Positions 1 through 13,019 of a stretch of 64,000 bases of DNA are shown here, in pieces. The notes below the pieces were generated by a model, which did no database searches, had not been told where the DNA came from, and saw only the letters and a list, made by a program, of their open reading frames with translations. Source of the stretch: Sitta carolinensis (Eukaryota > Chordata > Aves > Passeriformes > Sittidae); assembly GCA_032173965.1 (NCBI GenBank), contig JAVUNC010000004.1, positions 5,252,001-5,316,000 on the forward strand, given 5' to 3'. The translations under genes and the position numbers were made by a program. Within the stretch, counting starts at the first letter, position 1. Every line of letters begins with the position of its first letter.

Positions 1-2972
1 AGTGAAATCAGCATGGCTGTGAATCTACTAGGCAGAACTGTAATTTAAGTGCAACCCACCTAACATGAGCAGTTTCTTTGGAAACAGGCTGTAGATCAGC
101 CAAAGAAAGTTAAGTATAACAAATCTCAGCAAAAATGTACTAGATGTGCTGAAAACTCTTTTTTTTTTTTTAATTATTAACACATACTGCTGTACACTCC
201 ATGGTACCATAATAAAAAAAAAAAAAAAAAACCAAATACAAATAAAGGATGTAGAAGTCAAAGCAAGTTCTACATAGTACGTTGCTCTTTTAAATTAATG
301 TAAGATAAATATCATTTAATTCCAAGGTCTTAACAATTAAAAGCCAAATATAACTATGCAAAAGGTAGTGCACTGCAAATTAACTTGGTTTTGGATGATC
401 TGTAACAATCTGATGAAGAAGTATTCTTCTTAAGGTAAATCAGCACATGCACTAGCACCAATTACTCCATACAATTTAAGCAACATACAAAGGAGATTCT
501 TTTATCAACAAACACAAAAATTTCTTCAAATATAAGGACATACATTAAATATTTTTAAATATGGAAAAAAGAATCATTTCATTGGTAAAGTATCTATGTA
601 TACAATGAAAAAACCTGTACACATTTTAAGACAGCTTTTTTGAAGTATTTTATGATTTCAAGACTCCTATACATTTCTTGCCTTCTCAAATCAGAAAAAC
701 TCTTCTGAGCTTATCATAAAAACAATTCTACAACAGGATTCAGTTCATTCCCTTACAATGCCATGGTTCAAAAATAGGTGTAGTGTATGTAAACCGATGT
801 AGCATATAAATAACCTCTTCATCTAAGAGGTGATTACTCACAAGCTTAACGTTACATGTAAATTTAAGCATCACATGGAATCAAACACTGGCTCAACACT
901 TCTGTGCTGCAAATTATATACTAATCAAAGATATCACTTTCAGACCATGAGACATTCTTATCCAGAGATTTCCAGATCTTGCCACTGGGTTATAACAGGA
1001 TCTGATTCTACTCCAAAAATTGAGTTTCTCCCTCTTCCTTCTGCCTTTTAAATCCCTAAAACCCAACAGCCCATTTTTAAAATCAACATAAACTACTACA
1101 TGACATTCTGGATTAGCACTTAGTGTCTCTATTGAGTTATTTCTCAAAAGTTCATCCTCTTGCTGCTCATGTTTTATTGACAAAGGCAGGGCAAGTTGAA
1201 GTTACTCTTCATATTACTCCATGAAAACTATAGCAAATAGGTGACCCTTCTCTTGACAATAAGAAACTAGGCAGAGATAACCTCTATTCTCTTTTTTTAG
1301 CATCTCTTTTCTTTTCTTTAAGATGTTACCTTTTTTGCACTGCACTGCTCCACTCTTTGCTATTTCCAGGATCTTAAGATGTCAGCAGGAATTTGTTATA
1401 AATCACCTAAACAGGAGAATCCGTAACTTCCTAAATCACGTCGTTTATAAGAAATGTCAGCTTCTGTCAGAGCACAGAAAGTTCTTTTAAAGGCATAACT
1501 TCATTTTATGGCCCTGGCCAAAGGAAACAGTTGTCTTTTTTTTTTCCTGCATGGTTCATCCCTGGCACTCTATCATTTTCAAAAGTCTCCTTTTTTTTCA
1601 CAGCAAACAATAAAAATTTAAGTCTCAATGTGCTCACTGCAGTCAAGGAATTTCCTCAGTTCCTACTAGTTTAATGAAGCTGTGAAATATGTTACTCTGG
1701 AGCACAGATGATCTGTTTGCACAGCTTTCAAAGGATAACTGCACCAGTTCTGAAGTAAAAGGAAAATGTCTATTCCTTCCATTTATATGGCCAACAATAA
1801 CCTCTACATTCTGACAGAATCGTGTGTACACTGGCGGGGAAGGAGAGTCTCAAAACACTTTATCAGGAAGTCCACAATCCAATAAAATGCAGGCTCCCCA
1901 GATACTGATCCAAACTGATGCACACGATTTGACTCTGAAGGTTTGTTTTTTAAACGAAGTTACAGTTATTTTTCTCAACCAAGGACAATGGTTGTTTTTT
2001 CAGCATACATAACTTTAATAGAAATGAACAACTAGCAAACAGAATTCTATTGAAGGAGAGAAAGCAGTAATATTTTACTATCCAAAGAAAACTCAATACA
2101 GTAGAACACTGGGTCTGTAAAAATGAACTCATCTACACTAGAAGATCTAATGCACAACAAAAAATTTTATTTATATTATACTGTAAAATACTCCAGTGGA
2201 AGGTATATCACTATCCACCTGACAACAATCTAATGATCTTATAAGGACACTTAACTGAAAACAAATTGCATCTTTCACTTTTGCAAAGGGAACTCTTTGT
2301 AGAATTTAATGAAGACAAATAACTCCTTATGCATCTACTGCCCATGTAGTAATTCAGGTGAGAAATTGTTATACAACAGTGAAAGCAAACCTACAACACA
2401 TGACTAAAAGCAACACAGCTTTACTCTTACCACCAAATCACAAAATCATGTAATATCACAGCTTGGAACTGGGTTTCTAAGAATCCAGTGTTCACTTAAA
2501 AGAATAAGTAACTTATTTTTTGGTCAACTTTACTTCCTGTCTGGCAAACCTGAGTTATTTACAGCATTCCATATCATAAATTTATCAGCAATATTATGAT
2601 CTCAGCAGTATATCTCTCCATATTAGCACTGAAGGATGTTAATAGAATTGTATTTATTTAAAAACGCATCTATGACAACTGGAAGTTTAACTTTCTTGGA
2701 TTAGGGGCTGAGAAATATAGGATTCTAAAGAATTCTAAAGTATATACTAAAAAAACACATTTCCTTACTCAGCAGCATTTACTCTCCTTCCATTAGAGGA
2801 TGCAGGTTTTATTTACCCAGGTCATCTCTGAATGTTTTACAAAACAGAAGTAAAACACTAACAGCTCCATCACCAACACCTGCTTTTCTCTTCCCCTCAC
2901 ACATTCTAAGAAATCAGCTGAAAGATGAATACACAATGCAGACACTACCAGATATTTTGACTGACTACTCAC
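1..2972. other. SUPT3H: SUPT3H intron 2 (partial), also within RUNX2 intron 1; no exon seen
   Basis: This AT-rich stretch lies downstream, on the minus strand, of the SUPT3H first coding exon. I looked for the next SUPT3H exon (histone-fold start, family text like YSLGDA...LHETAVLVEDV) and did not find it, so it should lie left of the window. The distal RUNX2 exon (MASNSLF...) was also not found. Short A or T runs occur at about 161-172 and 214-231. The small open frames here resemble no protein I recognise. Assignment as intron is inferred from the flanking exon. Confidence 0.6.
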
Positions 2973-3067
2973 ATCATACTCTGCAATTCAGGGGTAAAGC
3001 TTGTTGATTTTCTTCCACTGCTTGAAGAGGCAACTGCTGACATTGGGCTGGCCACAGTGCTGCTCAT
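2973..3067 (-). CDS. SUPT3H: SUPT3H (SPT3 homolog, SAGA/STAGA subunit), first coding exon
   Basis: SUPT3H is the SPT3-like histone-fold subunit of the SAGA/STAGA coactivator, which helps deliver TBP to promoters in the nucleus. On the minus strand a pyrimidine-rich acceptor ending TTTACCCAG (AG at 3069-3068) is followed at once by ATG (3067-3065). The 95-nt exon encodes 31 residues plus two bases. It opens MSSTVASPMSAVASSSSGRK and ends with PELQSM plus AT, before a GTGAGT donor at 2972-2967. As I remember the human protein, it starts MNNTAASPMS, has an SSSGR stretch and continues to ELQSMMYSLGDA, so the match is specific and the phase fits. Only the disordered N-terminus is encoded here; the histone-fold exons lie further left. 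The ATG is the first base of the exon, so its upstream Kozak context comes from the preceding noncoding exon. Confidence 0.9.
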
Positions 3068-4019
3068 CTGGGTAAACAAAAAAATAACACCACTTAAAAT
3101 ATTTGTATTTTATTTCCAAGAGACCACATATATGCTTCACACTAGACATTGAAAAGGAAGAATAAATATTTGGAGAAATATGGAAGGTAAAGGTTCTACA
3201 TGAAGAAAAGAAGCCTATGTGAGGCAGTAGAAAGCTTGAGTTGATGTTTACTGTAACAAAAGTATTAGGAACATGCACTAATTATAAAACATGATCTAGA
3301 AGTATCCTAAAAGGCATCTGTGGAAAAGCATTAAGAAAAAAATTCCACTATTCTGGTATAGACGGTATTCACAGACACCAGAATCTCTGCTGCCTGATCA
3401 TCCTCTTATATTCCTGCATATCCTAACCACCAGTAAATCACATCCACACCATCTCCAATGAGGCTAAGAGGAGTAAAAGACATTCTCACAAAAAGCCAGC
3501 TAAAACTTTATGAGCACAGAGATCAGAAACCTCCTTTATAAAACATCCCCTTCACACACACAAATTCTTAAGTTAGAAATGCATTAGAGAGAGTGAGACC
3601 TGACCACCATCATAATACTCAAAGTACTGAAGGTACTATTTTTATACGAAGTATTTTACAGCTTTTCTATATAAATATCTCATTTAAGAATGCAAAAGCA
3701 AATCCAGGATAATTTTATTCTATGAAGTAATTAACAAATCTACATTTCCCTCTTTAATAATATGCAAGCCAAATGGCTCTGAGCCATTTAATTATTTTAA
3801 TAATTTAATTTACAAAAATACTGACTAAGCAAAATCTCATTATAAAAAACTCCAAAAATATGTACAGGGGAGCTTCGTTCTTTTAAAAAATTAATAAAAA
3901 ACAGCATACTGTGTAAGTCTCCAGGTAAACAAGATAAATTCTCACTATATTTCTTAGTCTTCTAGTTTGTTACACACTAGTAACAGGTGAGTTGTACTAC
4001 TCATCTCTTGCACTATTAG

Positions 4020-4760
4020 TAGTAGCGACAATTTGAAGGGGAAGATTGCTTTCTAGAATAGAAATCCCCTCCACCACTTCCCAGGGAAGCCTGTTCCAAT
4101 GTTTGACCACCCTTCCTGTGAAGAAGCTTTTCCCAATATCTGAACCTCCCCTGGTACAATTGAGGCTGTTTTCTCTTCTCCTACAGCTTTGTACACAAGA
4201 GAAGACCCTGAGCCCCCCCGGCTGTCCCCTGCTGTCAGGGAGTTGTGCATAGCCAGAAGGTCCCCCTGAGCCTCCTTTGCTCCAGGCTGAGCCCCTTTCC
4301 AGCCCCCTCAGCTGCTCCTCAGCAGAGCTGTGCTCCAGCCCCTTCCCCAGCTCCCTTCCCTCCCCTGGCCTCGCTCCAGCCCCTCCGTGTCCCTGCTGAG
4401 CCGAGGGGCCCAGGAGCAGAGCCAGCCCTGGAGGTGAGCTGGCCGGTGCCCAGCGCAGGGACGGGCACTGCCCTGGCCCTGCAGCCACAGCACGGCTGGC
4501 ACAGCCCGGGGGCCCTTGGCCTCCTGCACACCTGGGCACACCTGGCACAGCTGCTGTTGACCAGCACCCCCAAGTCCTTTCCCACAGAGCAGCTTTTCAG
4601 ACACTCTGCCCCAGTCTGCAGCACTGCACGAGGTTATTGTGACTTAAGTACAGCATCCAGCACTTGACCTTGAACTTCATAAAAGTGGCCTTGGTCAACT
4701 GATCCAGCCCTTCCAGATCCCTTTATACAGCCTCCCTACACCACCCAACTTGGTGTCGTA
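4020..4760 (-). mobile_element. CR1 LINE fragment, antisense
   Basis: The plus strand reads as the reverse complement of CR1. In order come a block like CCTGTTCCAATGTTTGACC, CTCCAGGCTGAGCC, CAGCACCCCCAAGTCCTTT, TTGAACTTCAT and AACTTGGTGTCGT, the hallmark CR1 order from the 3' region back into ORF2. Open frames over it (for instance 3997-4548 minus, containing HWNRLPWEVVEG) are remnants of CR1 reverse-transcriptase-side sequence with stops, not a host gene. The middle part (about 4260-4560) is GC-rich. The extreme 3' tail repeats are not clear. Confidence 0.9.
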
Positions 4761-4830
4761 AGTTTAATTTTTTTATTATCGCTTTCATGTAGATTATCAG
4801 ACTTAGTTCATCTTCAGGCATATTCTAAAT

Positions 4831-4960
4831 TAGGTCCCCATCCTGCAAGTACTTACGCACATGTGTAACTTGAATCACAAGTTTGCTCCCACTCAAGTCT
4901 GATTTTAATCACATGAGTAGTTACACACAAAGCTAAAGTGCTGTCAGGATTCTGCCATAA
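4831..4960. repeat. Ancient palindromic amniote MITE-like repeat
   Basis: The sequence runs from CATCCTGCAAGTACTTACGC through TGTAACTTGAATCAC to CACATGAGTAGTTACACACA and GCTGTCAGGATTCTG. The two halves are imperfect inverted repeats. The motif 'CCTGCAAG-ACTTACGCAC-TGTAACT' recurs in turtle, crocodile and bird genomes from my general knowledge. This copy is decayed. The element name cannot be given without a repeat database. Confidence 0.6.
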
Positions 4961-5862
4961 TCAGCAGTTCCCAGAGTCATCTAACCTAAACATCAAATTA
5001 GTGAATTTAAAAAAGTAAAAACAAGTAAAATCCCCCTTTAACAAAGAAAGGTGCCAGTATTTATAGGAAAACTGTATCTATATATCCATGGAAAGGAGTT
5101 AAGAGGAAGCTAACTTTGTAGCCACCTTTGCAGAAACAGCCTAAAGATTTAGAAATTTCTATGTATTTTATTGTTCACCATTTGATTGGGACTAATTAGA
5201 ATTAATTTTATTAGCTATATTTTTAAAATCCAATACCACAGCACTAATATTCCTAAATAGAGAACTAACGGTGTATTCATTAAAAAGTGAGTATCATTCA
5301 GATTTAAGGACTTGGGTTTTTTTAAAAAAAAACTAATTACATCACTTGGAGCATATAACTATTTTCATTGAACATCCATGACAGACAGTGTGTTTTATCC
5401 ATGAGGTTCTGTTCTGCTAACTTATGAAACATTCTCCCAGAATTCCCAAAAATCATGGGGCCCAATTCCACAGTTGCCTGCTTACAGCATAAGATCTTTG
5501 ATTCATGCATGTCCTATCCTAAAGCAAATCCTTTCTCAGTTCCTGCCCTCCAAATGGACAAGAAAAGTTCAATTAAAAAAATTTGAAGGGCTGTACATCT
5601 CAGTGGTTTGAGAGCTGAAAGCTTATCAGCTACTGCTTCACTACAAAGTTGCGTCCTCCTATTGCAACCAAACGATTTAACTTTCAAATCAAGCAGGTGT
5701 ACAGCATTTTCTTGACATAAAAACCAACAGCTTGTCAGGCTTCATCAGACCCTTTACAATAATTACTTCCACAGCCCACATTTTGTTTGATGGTTTAGAT
5801 AATTAACTTCTTTACACATCAAAGTCCCATCCTCTGTATGTTCTATTTCCTTTCTTCCGGAC

Positions 5863-5865
<3 letters not shown>

Positions 5866-5902
<37 letters not shown>

Positions 5903-5914
5903 AAAAAAAAAAAA
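5866..5914. repeat. Poly-A tract with a short GGG interruption
   Basis: More than 30 consecutive A residues are followed by GGG and about 13 further A residues. No polyadenylation signal or recognisable cDNA-like sequence precedes it, so a processed pseudogene tail is not supported. Confidence 0.9.
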
Positions 5915-6715
5915 AGATAATTCAAAAGCAGAAGCACTCTCAAATCAATTTTCTTCAATAAGTACAGCTCTCATGGAACTGAAAAGCTTACAGTGATCTT
6001 CAATGGGTCGATATACTGTATTTGTTGTAGCTCCAAACTGAAATGCAGCTGTTTGCCATATTCTATAAAATGAATTCAGATGTTCAGATTAAGTCACAGA
6101 TTACTTCAATGTGCTGCATTTTAATCATGAACTCTAGCAAGAAGATAACTTCTGATTAACACTATTTGGACTGGTAATTTTGAATTCCTATCCAAGTAGG
6201 CCCAGCTTTTATAAATTCTTTTCTCATAAGTAAAACATTGCAATCAAATGTATAGTAAAACACATTCAAAGGTATACATAATCACTAATATAAATGTTTA
6301 AAAGCATCTCCTGTAATCTCTATGTCTTCTACATTGAAGAGTCATAACAGAAAACACTTGTTTCATATGAATCAGCAGAACTAAAGTTATCAGTTGAGGG
6401 AAACAAATTTTAAGTCATTTCTCATCAGGTTTAGGCCCATCCCTCTCACCACAGTAAGATACCTGGGTAGATTTCTGTTTCATAACCCTCCTTCATATCC
6501 ATATCCACTCTGAAATTACCAAGCAATATTAACTTACACTGACTTTTCTACAATCAACAAATGATCTGTATAACCCACGTATTTATTCAAGATCCAGCTG
6601 AGAGACAGAAAGATTGGAATTCCATTGCTCCTAAGACATGATCTAAGGGTTACACATTTAGGCAATATCCTATACTGTATTTACATTTAAATATATATAA
6701 AATTACACTTTCTAA

Positions 6716-7090
6716 CCCAAACCATTCTTTAGTATCCTAAAACTCATCTCATTCTACCCCCTGCCATGTGCAGGGACACCTTCCATCCGACCAGGTTGCT
6801 GAGGGCCCCATCCAAGCTGGCCTTGAATGCTTCCAGGGTTAGACGGAGCTGACACTGCCCCTCTGTTCAGTGCCTCGCCACCCTCACGGCAAAGAACTTC
6901 TCTTTTTCTTATCTTAAACTCCCCGCTTTCAGCTTCAAGCCACTCCCCCTTGTCCCATCATTGCACACCCTCTCCAGCTCTCTTGGAGCCCCTTTAGGTA
7001 CTGGAAGGTGCTGTGAGATCTCCCCTTCTCCAAGCTGAACAACAGTCTCAGCCAAGGCTTTTGAGATATTCAGAGACACCTTCATCAATC
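6716..7090 (-). mobile_element. CR1 LINE 3'-region fragment, antisense
   Basis: The plus strand shows the reverse complement of the CR1 3' end: AACCATTCT, then ATCTCATTCTACCCCCTGCC, CAGGGACACC, CAGGTTGCTGAGGGCCCCAT, GGCCTTGAATGCTTCCAGGG and CTTTAGGTACTGGAAGG, ending near CTCCAAGCTGAACAAC. It is 5'-truncated, as is usual for CR1, and decayed. Confidence 0.92.
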
Positions 7091-8463
7091 CCCACTGCTG
7101 AAATGTCACAGAAGATCAAGCAGAAAGATGCATCCAAGAAGTCACTACAGAACAGTCCTCTAACAGACGGTCTGACAGCTGATCTAAACTCACTCAGGAA
7201 GAGCAAAAGTTCATAGTAATACAGTTTTTACTTCACCACAAGAAAAAAAAAATACCTAAGTCTGCACTGGGTCAGTTTAAAACAAATGTGGATTTGCAGA
7301 GATTCCCTCTGATGTCTCTATTACAGGCTAAAGAAGGTGCAGGATTACAAAAAACTAGCAGTGACCCCACAAAAAGAATTTATACTGAATAACACAGAGT
7401 AGAAGCTACCACTACAATGATTTAATTCATCAAGTGTACATCTAACATGGTTATCACATCAGTCTTTTCATAAATACATTTTGCATATAACCTGAAACCA
7501 TGCAAAAATTTAAAGACTGACAAATTTTCATTTATATAAACTCAAACAAAACAGGAAGGAAAGAAAAGCCAATATAACTATGAATTAACACAAAATTAAA
7601 ATTAATGCTTGTTTCCACAACCTCTATTTCAGAGTAATTAGATTAACTAGTCTGTTACCACTGAGTATTTCATGGCCACACCAGCTGACAAGAGGGTATA
7701 GGATAACAGTCTTCTAGGACTGCAGATGTAAGAACTTAATTAACTACAGGAAATACAGATTTTTGTTACTGCACTTCTTTTAAAAAACAAAAACACACCA
7801 TAATCCTGCTGAACACATGCAAGACTGGCTGAGTGTATGCTCAAAACTAGTAAAAATAAAAGAAAGTTAAAACGAACCCAAATACCCCATAACCAAATGA
7901 AACAGCACATACACTGCTTTGCTTGTCACCCCCTCTCCCAGTAGCACAATTTAACTGAAAATTCAAACAGTAAGTGTGAAGTCCTTAAGCACTCCTGAAC
8001 TGTTCAAGCAGGCTGGAACCAGAAACACTCTAAAGGGTCTCAGATAAGCACAGTGCATGTGTGATCTAGGATTTACAACTAAATAATGATTGATAGTATA
8101 CACTGTAATTCCTTTATCATCCTCTAACCTGTTCAGGTCAAAAACTATCAGCTTTCTGGAAAACAATAAAGAAATGTTTTTGCTTACAGGAAATAGGATG
8201 AATAACTTCCACATTCCCTAAGCCCAGCATCTTTAAAAACCAAGCAGATAAATTCAAGGCACAAACTTTGAGGGAACAGTCAGACCAAATACAGGATTAG
8301 AAGCAATCTGTGGGTAGGCAGGGACACATCTGCACCAGGTCTGCACACAAGAATATTGTTCAAAGCTCGGGCTGCAATCTCAGTTTTCTTTCATTTTTAA
8401 TTAATTAACGAAGTGCCACAAAGCAGAATGCATGCACTATTCATTCTAAGGATAACACATTAC

Positions 8464-8481
8464 ATCTGCTGCTGCTGCTTC
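8464..8481. repeat. Short TGC trinucleotide run
   Basis: Five or so consecutive CTG/TGC units lie in otherwise AT-rich intron. The run is noncoding and of minor note. Confidence 0.7.
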
Positions 8482-10273
8482 CATTTATTACTTGATAGAC
8501 CAGATTCTTAGGGTAGTTTTATTTTAAACTGAATACCAGAAAGAAAAAATTTATCTTATAGCTGTCAATGCACAGCCCAGCTTTCACCACCCAGACAAAT
8601 AAGCATCTCATCTTTAACCATGACACTCTTGGAACAGAATATGCTTGGAAAGCTCACACAAACACAAGGAATACAACTGAACATAATTTCCCCCTGTCCA
8701 TTTAAAAGGCAATTCAGTAATTCATTCCCATGCAGAAGCTAGAGAAGCAACATGCATATAGCTGATAACAGGTAAAAGAAATTTTCTAATACATGTAGGC
8801 ATAGCTTTTCATCCAAAGAATAACACGCATCCTAATGATTTTATCTTTAGAAGTGTCCTGTTAAAAAACCCTGAAGATAAAATAATCCTTCCTGTTCATT
8901 TCTACATCTCAAAGTATCTTTGTGCATTACTTTTACTGAAGACCATACATGAAAGCAGTAAACAAGCACAACTCTCTCACTGACTTAGCAAGGAAAGAAA
9001 AGTCAGCAAAGCAAATTCAGACTAAAATAAAGCCTTCTGACACCACTGTATGCAGTAACTACTGTGTTTTATCCAAAAGGACTCTGCATGTCCACGTATT
9101 TGAGGCTACTATTTGTCTATCCCCATGTTAGACATGACAGTTAATTAAAGCTTCTTCTGAACCAGACCACAGAATTGTGTGGAGTACTGAAAGAATATTA
9201 ATAGAGAGATGTGACTGTTTTATTTGAGACTAGGAAATATAGAGAATAATTTTACATGAGAGTGCTGCCTTCACATCTGGAGGTGTTTACAAACACTTCT
9301 CAGAGTTTCCAACTCCAGTCTAATCAAAACTATGTCCTTCCCCAGAAGCAGTACATTTGTTTTTAGCAAGGAAGTAGGAAAACTGAATCTAATATATATA
9401 CACCCACCTCCCTCTGAACTGAATGCGCACACTTTTTTTGCAGAGCTTTGTGCCACACTGGCAGTTAATAGCACTGCAAATTAAGCACAAATTACTTTTT
9501 CCTTCCTTCCTAAAAATGCTTTAAGAAAAGTGGAAAGACCAACAAACCTGAAAGTAACAGCCAAGCTCTCACAGCTTCCAGAATCTGCCTCCTATAACCC
9601 CAAGTTTATTTCAACTAGCAACTGGGTTTTTTCTTAATACACTAGTATTACAAACCTCCTATATGAATTATTTAGTAATTGTATAGAAATGCAATTTAGT
9701 GGTCATGACCTTCCCATGGGAACCACTGGCAATTTTCAGTGAAGCAAACACAAGGTGTGCTCACAGGTCTGGTGATAAAAAAAAGCTTCCAAGTCATCAA
9801 GGGCCTGCATACTTGATTCCAGCATGCAAGGATGAACAGGCCCCAATTGTGACTTGCTTCGTATTTTGCTTTTTCTGATGTGTAAAACATTCCTCTGTTA
9901 ATATGCAGAGGTCAGGTTAATCCTGTCAATATGTTTTAGTGGTCATTGATCAGCAAGCAACCCCTTTAGTGAGCTCAGGTCCCCTTCTGCCTTTAGTTCC
10001 ATTTAAGGTAAATTATAACTTAAAGGGTTACTAACAGAGGTGGATTTTCTGTGAAGCATAACCAAGTTGTCACTAGCTTTAAACTGTATTTTCCTTGGTA
10101 TAACTTTTCTGTCTAAACCTACACCTGCATTTACCTCCTTTCAAAACGGCATTTTCCCAACCTATCACACTGATTACATCGACCCCTCTCATATCACCCT
10201 GGGCTGTGTTTGATTCACTATTTGAAATACAATTAAAATCATTTCATAATATAGTGCCACCCTGACCTTAACT

Positions 10274-10364
10274 GAATATTCTGGCATATCAGGAATACCA
10301 TCAAGTTATGGCATCAACATATATATCTAAAATTCCTCATCAAGAATGAGCAGCCAAATCTATA
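10274..10364 (+). repeat. Dispersed repeat copy A (about 90 bp)
   Basis: The block GGCATATCAGGAATACC...GGCATCAAC...TCATCAAGAATGAGCAGCCA recurs as a diverged second copy at about 12635-12720, in the same orientation. Copies differ by scattered substitutions and a small gap near the middle. I do not recognise the family. It may be an unlabelled interspersed repeat or a local duplication. Confidence 0.75.
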
Positions 10365-12634
10365 GCAAAGATAATTGAAAAAAAAAATCTAATACTTTGT
10401 TGTGGGGCTGTTCCTGTTTCAGAAATCAGTGCTTTCCACCATAAGTACAAATTCTCTGGAGGAAAACATGTGTACTTCATTGCTTTTCATCTATGCAACA
10501 TCTAATTCAAATAAAACTACAGGAAAAACAGCCAAGCTTTAATATACAGTCAAAGCATAAAAATTAGCTCTTTAGAAGTTGGTCTAACAATATGTTACTA
10601 ACATTCAGGCCACCCAACCCTTTTCAGAGACTTCATAGTCACAGATAATATCCAGTCAGTTTCTGATAAATTACATTCTTCTTTACTCAAAAATATACAT
10701 TTCTCCCAGGTATACCTCAGTACTGGGCTGAATCAGAAGAACTATCAATAGAGCTCTTCATTGTTAAGTGCTTTTAAAAATCTTATGCTTGAGTGGCATT
10801 TCAAGTAAAAAAGCCCACATTACAGCAAAAATCTGTTGGAAATCTCATCTTCCAAACCAGCTCTTGGCCCCTTTGTTCCATTACTGCTACTTCTGGGATG
10901 GCTTTAGGAGCTGTGTGAACTAGAAACTTTGCAGCTGACTCCTTGAAAGTCTGATTGTAATCAAACACCATACTTCAAACATATGCAAAATACAGAGGTA
11001 GAGAAAAGCCAAAGATTATTTATAAATAGAAATTTCACCTGTGATAGCTTGCAAAAGAACACTTACTAAAATTACTTAAAATTAATAACGACTCCACATA
11101 GCACTATGAATGCCAAGTACCTGAAACACAGATTGCAGATCAAATCAATACCATTTTCAGTACCTTTGACAGGCAGATTTTTTTTTTGATCAGCTCCAGA
11201 TAAGCTTGTAACTGAGTCACCACTGCCTGGTTCCATGAGAACATAGGCCTAACTAATTTCCTTTTCTTTACATGCTTGTGCAGATACACATTTGGGAATT
11301 TCACAACTGCAACAAGAGCATTAACTCAGTTATTTTCTATGGTATAATTACTCTGACTGGGTTTGGCCTCATGCCTTGGAACACCCTGACAGTGATGACC
11401 TAGAAAGACACCGTCTAGCTGGTCTCACTGCTCGAGGGCAGCACAGCAATCGCAACATGAACAATGATCACTGTTGCTCTACACTGTTACACGTAGGCAA
11501 TTCTTAAAACACTTGTACATCACTAAATTACAGCTTGCTTACACAGACAAGTTACTAATTGACTAATCAACTCTCAAACAGCTCCGTTCAGTGCCACCCA
11601 GAACTGAGCCCAGGAGAGTAATTCAGCTGGTTATGACAGAGGCTCTAAAGGCCACAGAATCCTGTGGAACCTTAAGCAGTGTCTTCAAATCCATAGATGT
11701 GACAATCGCAAGTTAAATGCCACTGAAGGATTTCTTGTTTACTTCTTGGAAATGCAACTTTGAGCTTTTCCTCCTGCAGTTTTAGTATATTCAGGTTAGG
11801 CCTCAAGTTTTCTTCAGAATCATCACAGCTAAGAAGCACTTTATCTAATCGAAAACTAACGTTTTCAAACTCTCACAAGCAGAGATGGGGCTTTCAAAAG
11901 AACATAGTTTTAACCTGTCACAGTTGGAAACACTACTTTTGCCATCAACCACCTAAACAGCAACAACACACAGGATAAAAAGGGACCAAAATAAAACAAA
12001 ATGCGATTTGTATATTAGTAGCATGCAAATAGGAGCCTGTGTAAAGTCCACCGCAGCTAACAAAAGGACTGACACTGCCTTCCACAACACTTGGAGCTGG
12101 CCAACAGTGAAGAAAGATATGCAAAAAGGGAGAGAGGATGGGTGCCCTGCATCCTGCCAAGTAAGCACTGCTGCCTGAAGCCAAAGGGAAAGGGAGGCCT
12201 ATACCAAGAAAGAGAATGATGTGGGAGTTACATAAAAGACTTCAAAAGGAAATTTTAGCAACACAGCTGCAAACAGATTCACTTGTAGGAAATCAAATGT
12301 CCCTCAATAAATCATTAATACTAATGCCATACAGCAAACTTGCATTGTCTGCAACACCAGGTTCCTGCTCCCATTTCACTAACACATTAATATATATTTT
12401 GCATGTATATGTTCTTTGCAGTCATCGACTGCAAATCATCCATTTGTGTAATTTCTAGGAACTTAAAAGCAGTTGATCTGTACACAGGAAGTATAAAAAT
12501 ATTCTAAAGCAGAAAAAGCACAGCTAACAGAGAGAAACATTCTTCTGGACTATCAGTCCAAGGCTTTTAACATTTAGCAGTAATTTCTGTAAGGACTAAT
12601 ACTTTCTGTAAGGAACACTACAGACCTTATGAGA

Positions 12635-12720
12635 ACATTTTGGCATATCAGGAATACCACTAAGGGCATCAACGTATGTATCCAAAATTTCTCATCAAGA
12701 ACGAGCAGCCAAATACACAG
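12635..12720 (+). repeat. Dispersed repeat copy B
   Basis: This second copy shares GGCATATCAGGAATACCA, GGGCATCAAC and CTCATCAAGAACGAGCAGCC with the block at about 10274-10364. The similarity ends near CCAAATACACAGG. Same orientation, roughly 2.36 kb apart. Confidence 0.75.
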
Positions 12721-12902
12721 GATTCCAGTTAGGGAATCACCACACCTGTTCAGGCAAAATAAATAAAATCCATTTCCTCCAGATGAATTTTACAAACTAG
12801 TCACATTGCACAACACCAGAGTGACACGAAGAACTTAACAACACCCAGCAGTACACAGTGCACTGCAGGCCAAAGCTCGCCCGCCTCACATAATTTTAAA
12901 GA

Positions 12903-12918
12903 TTTTTTTTTTTTTTTT
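12903..12918. repeat. Poly-T tract at the edge of the SUPT3H CpG island
   Basis: Sixteen T residues are followed by AT-rich sequence. They mark the sharp transition from AT-rich intron to the GC-rich island that starts near 13020. Confidence 0.85.
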
Positions 12919-13019
12919 AATTATATTATAAAAAAAAGAAGTCCTAGGACCACCTCCTAGATTAGTTGCAAGACGACAAAACGAACAGGACAGGGCAGGG
13001 TGCAACGTAACACTGCAGG

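Noticed and set aside
3997..4667. 183-aa minus and 140-aa plus frames
   Set aside because: They are remnants and shadows of an antisense CR1 element, not host genes.
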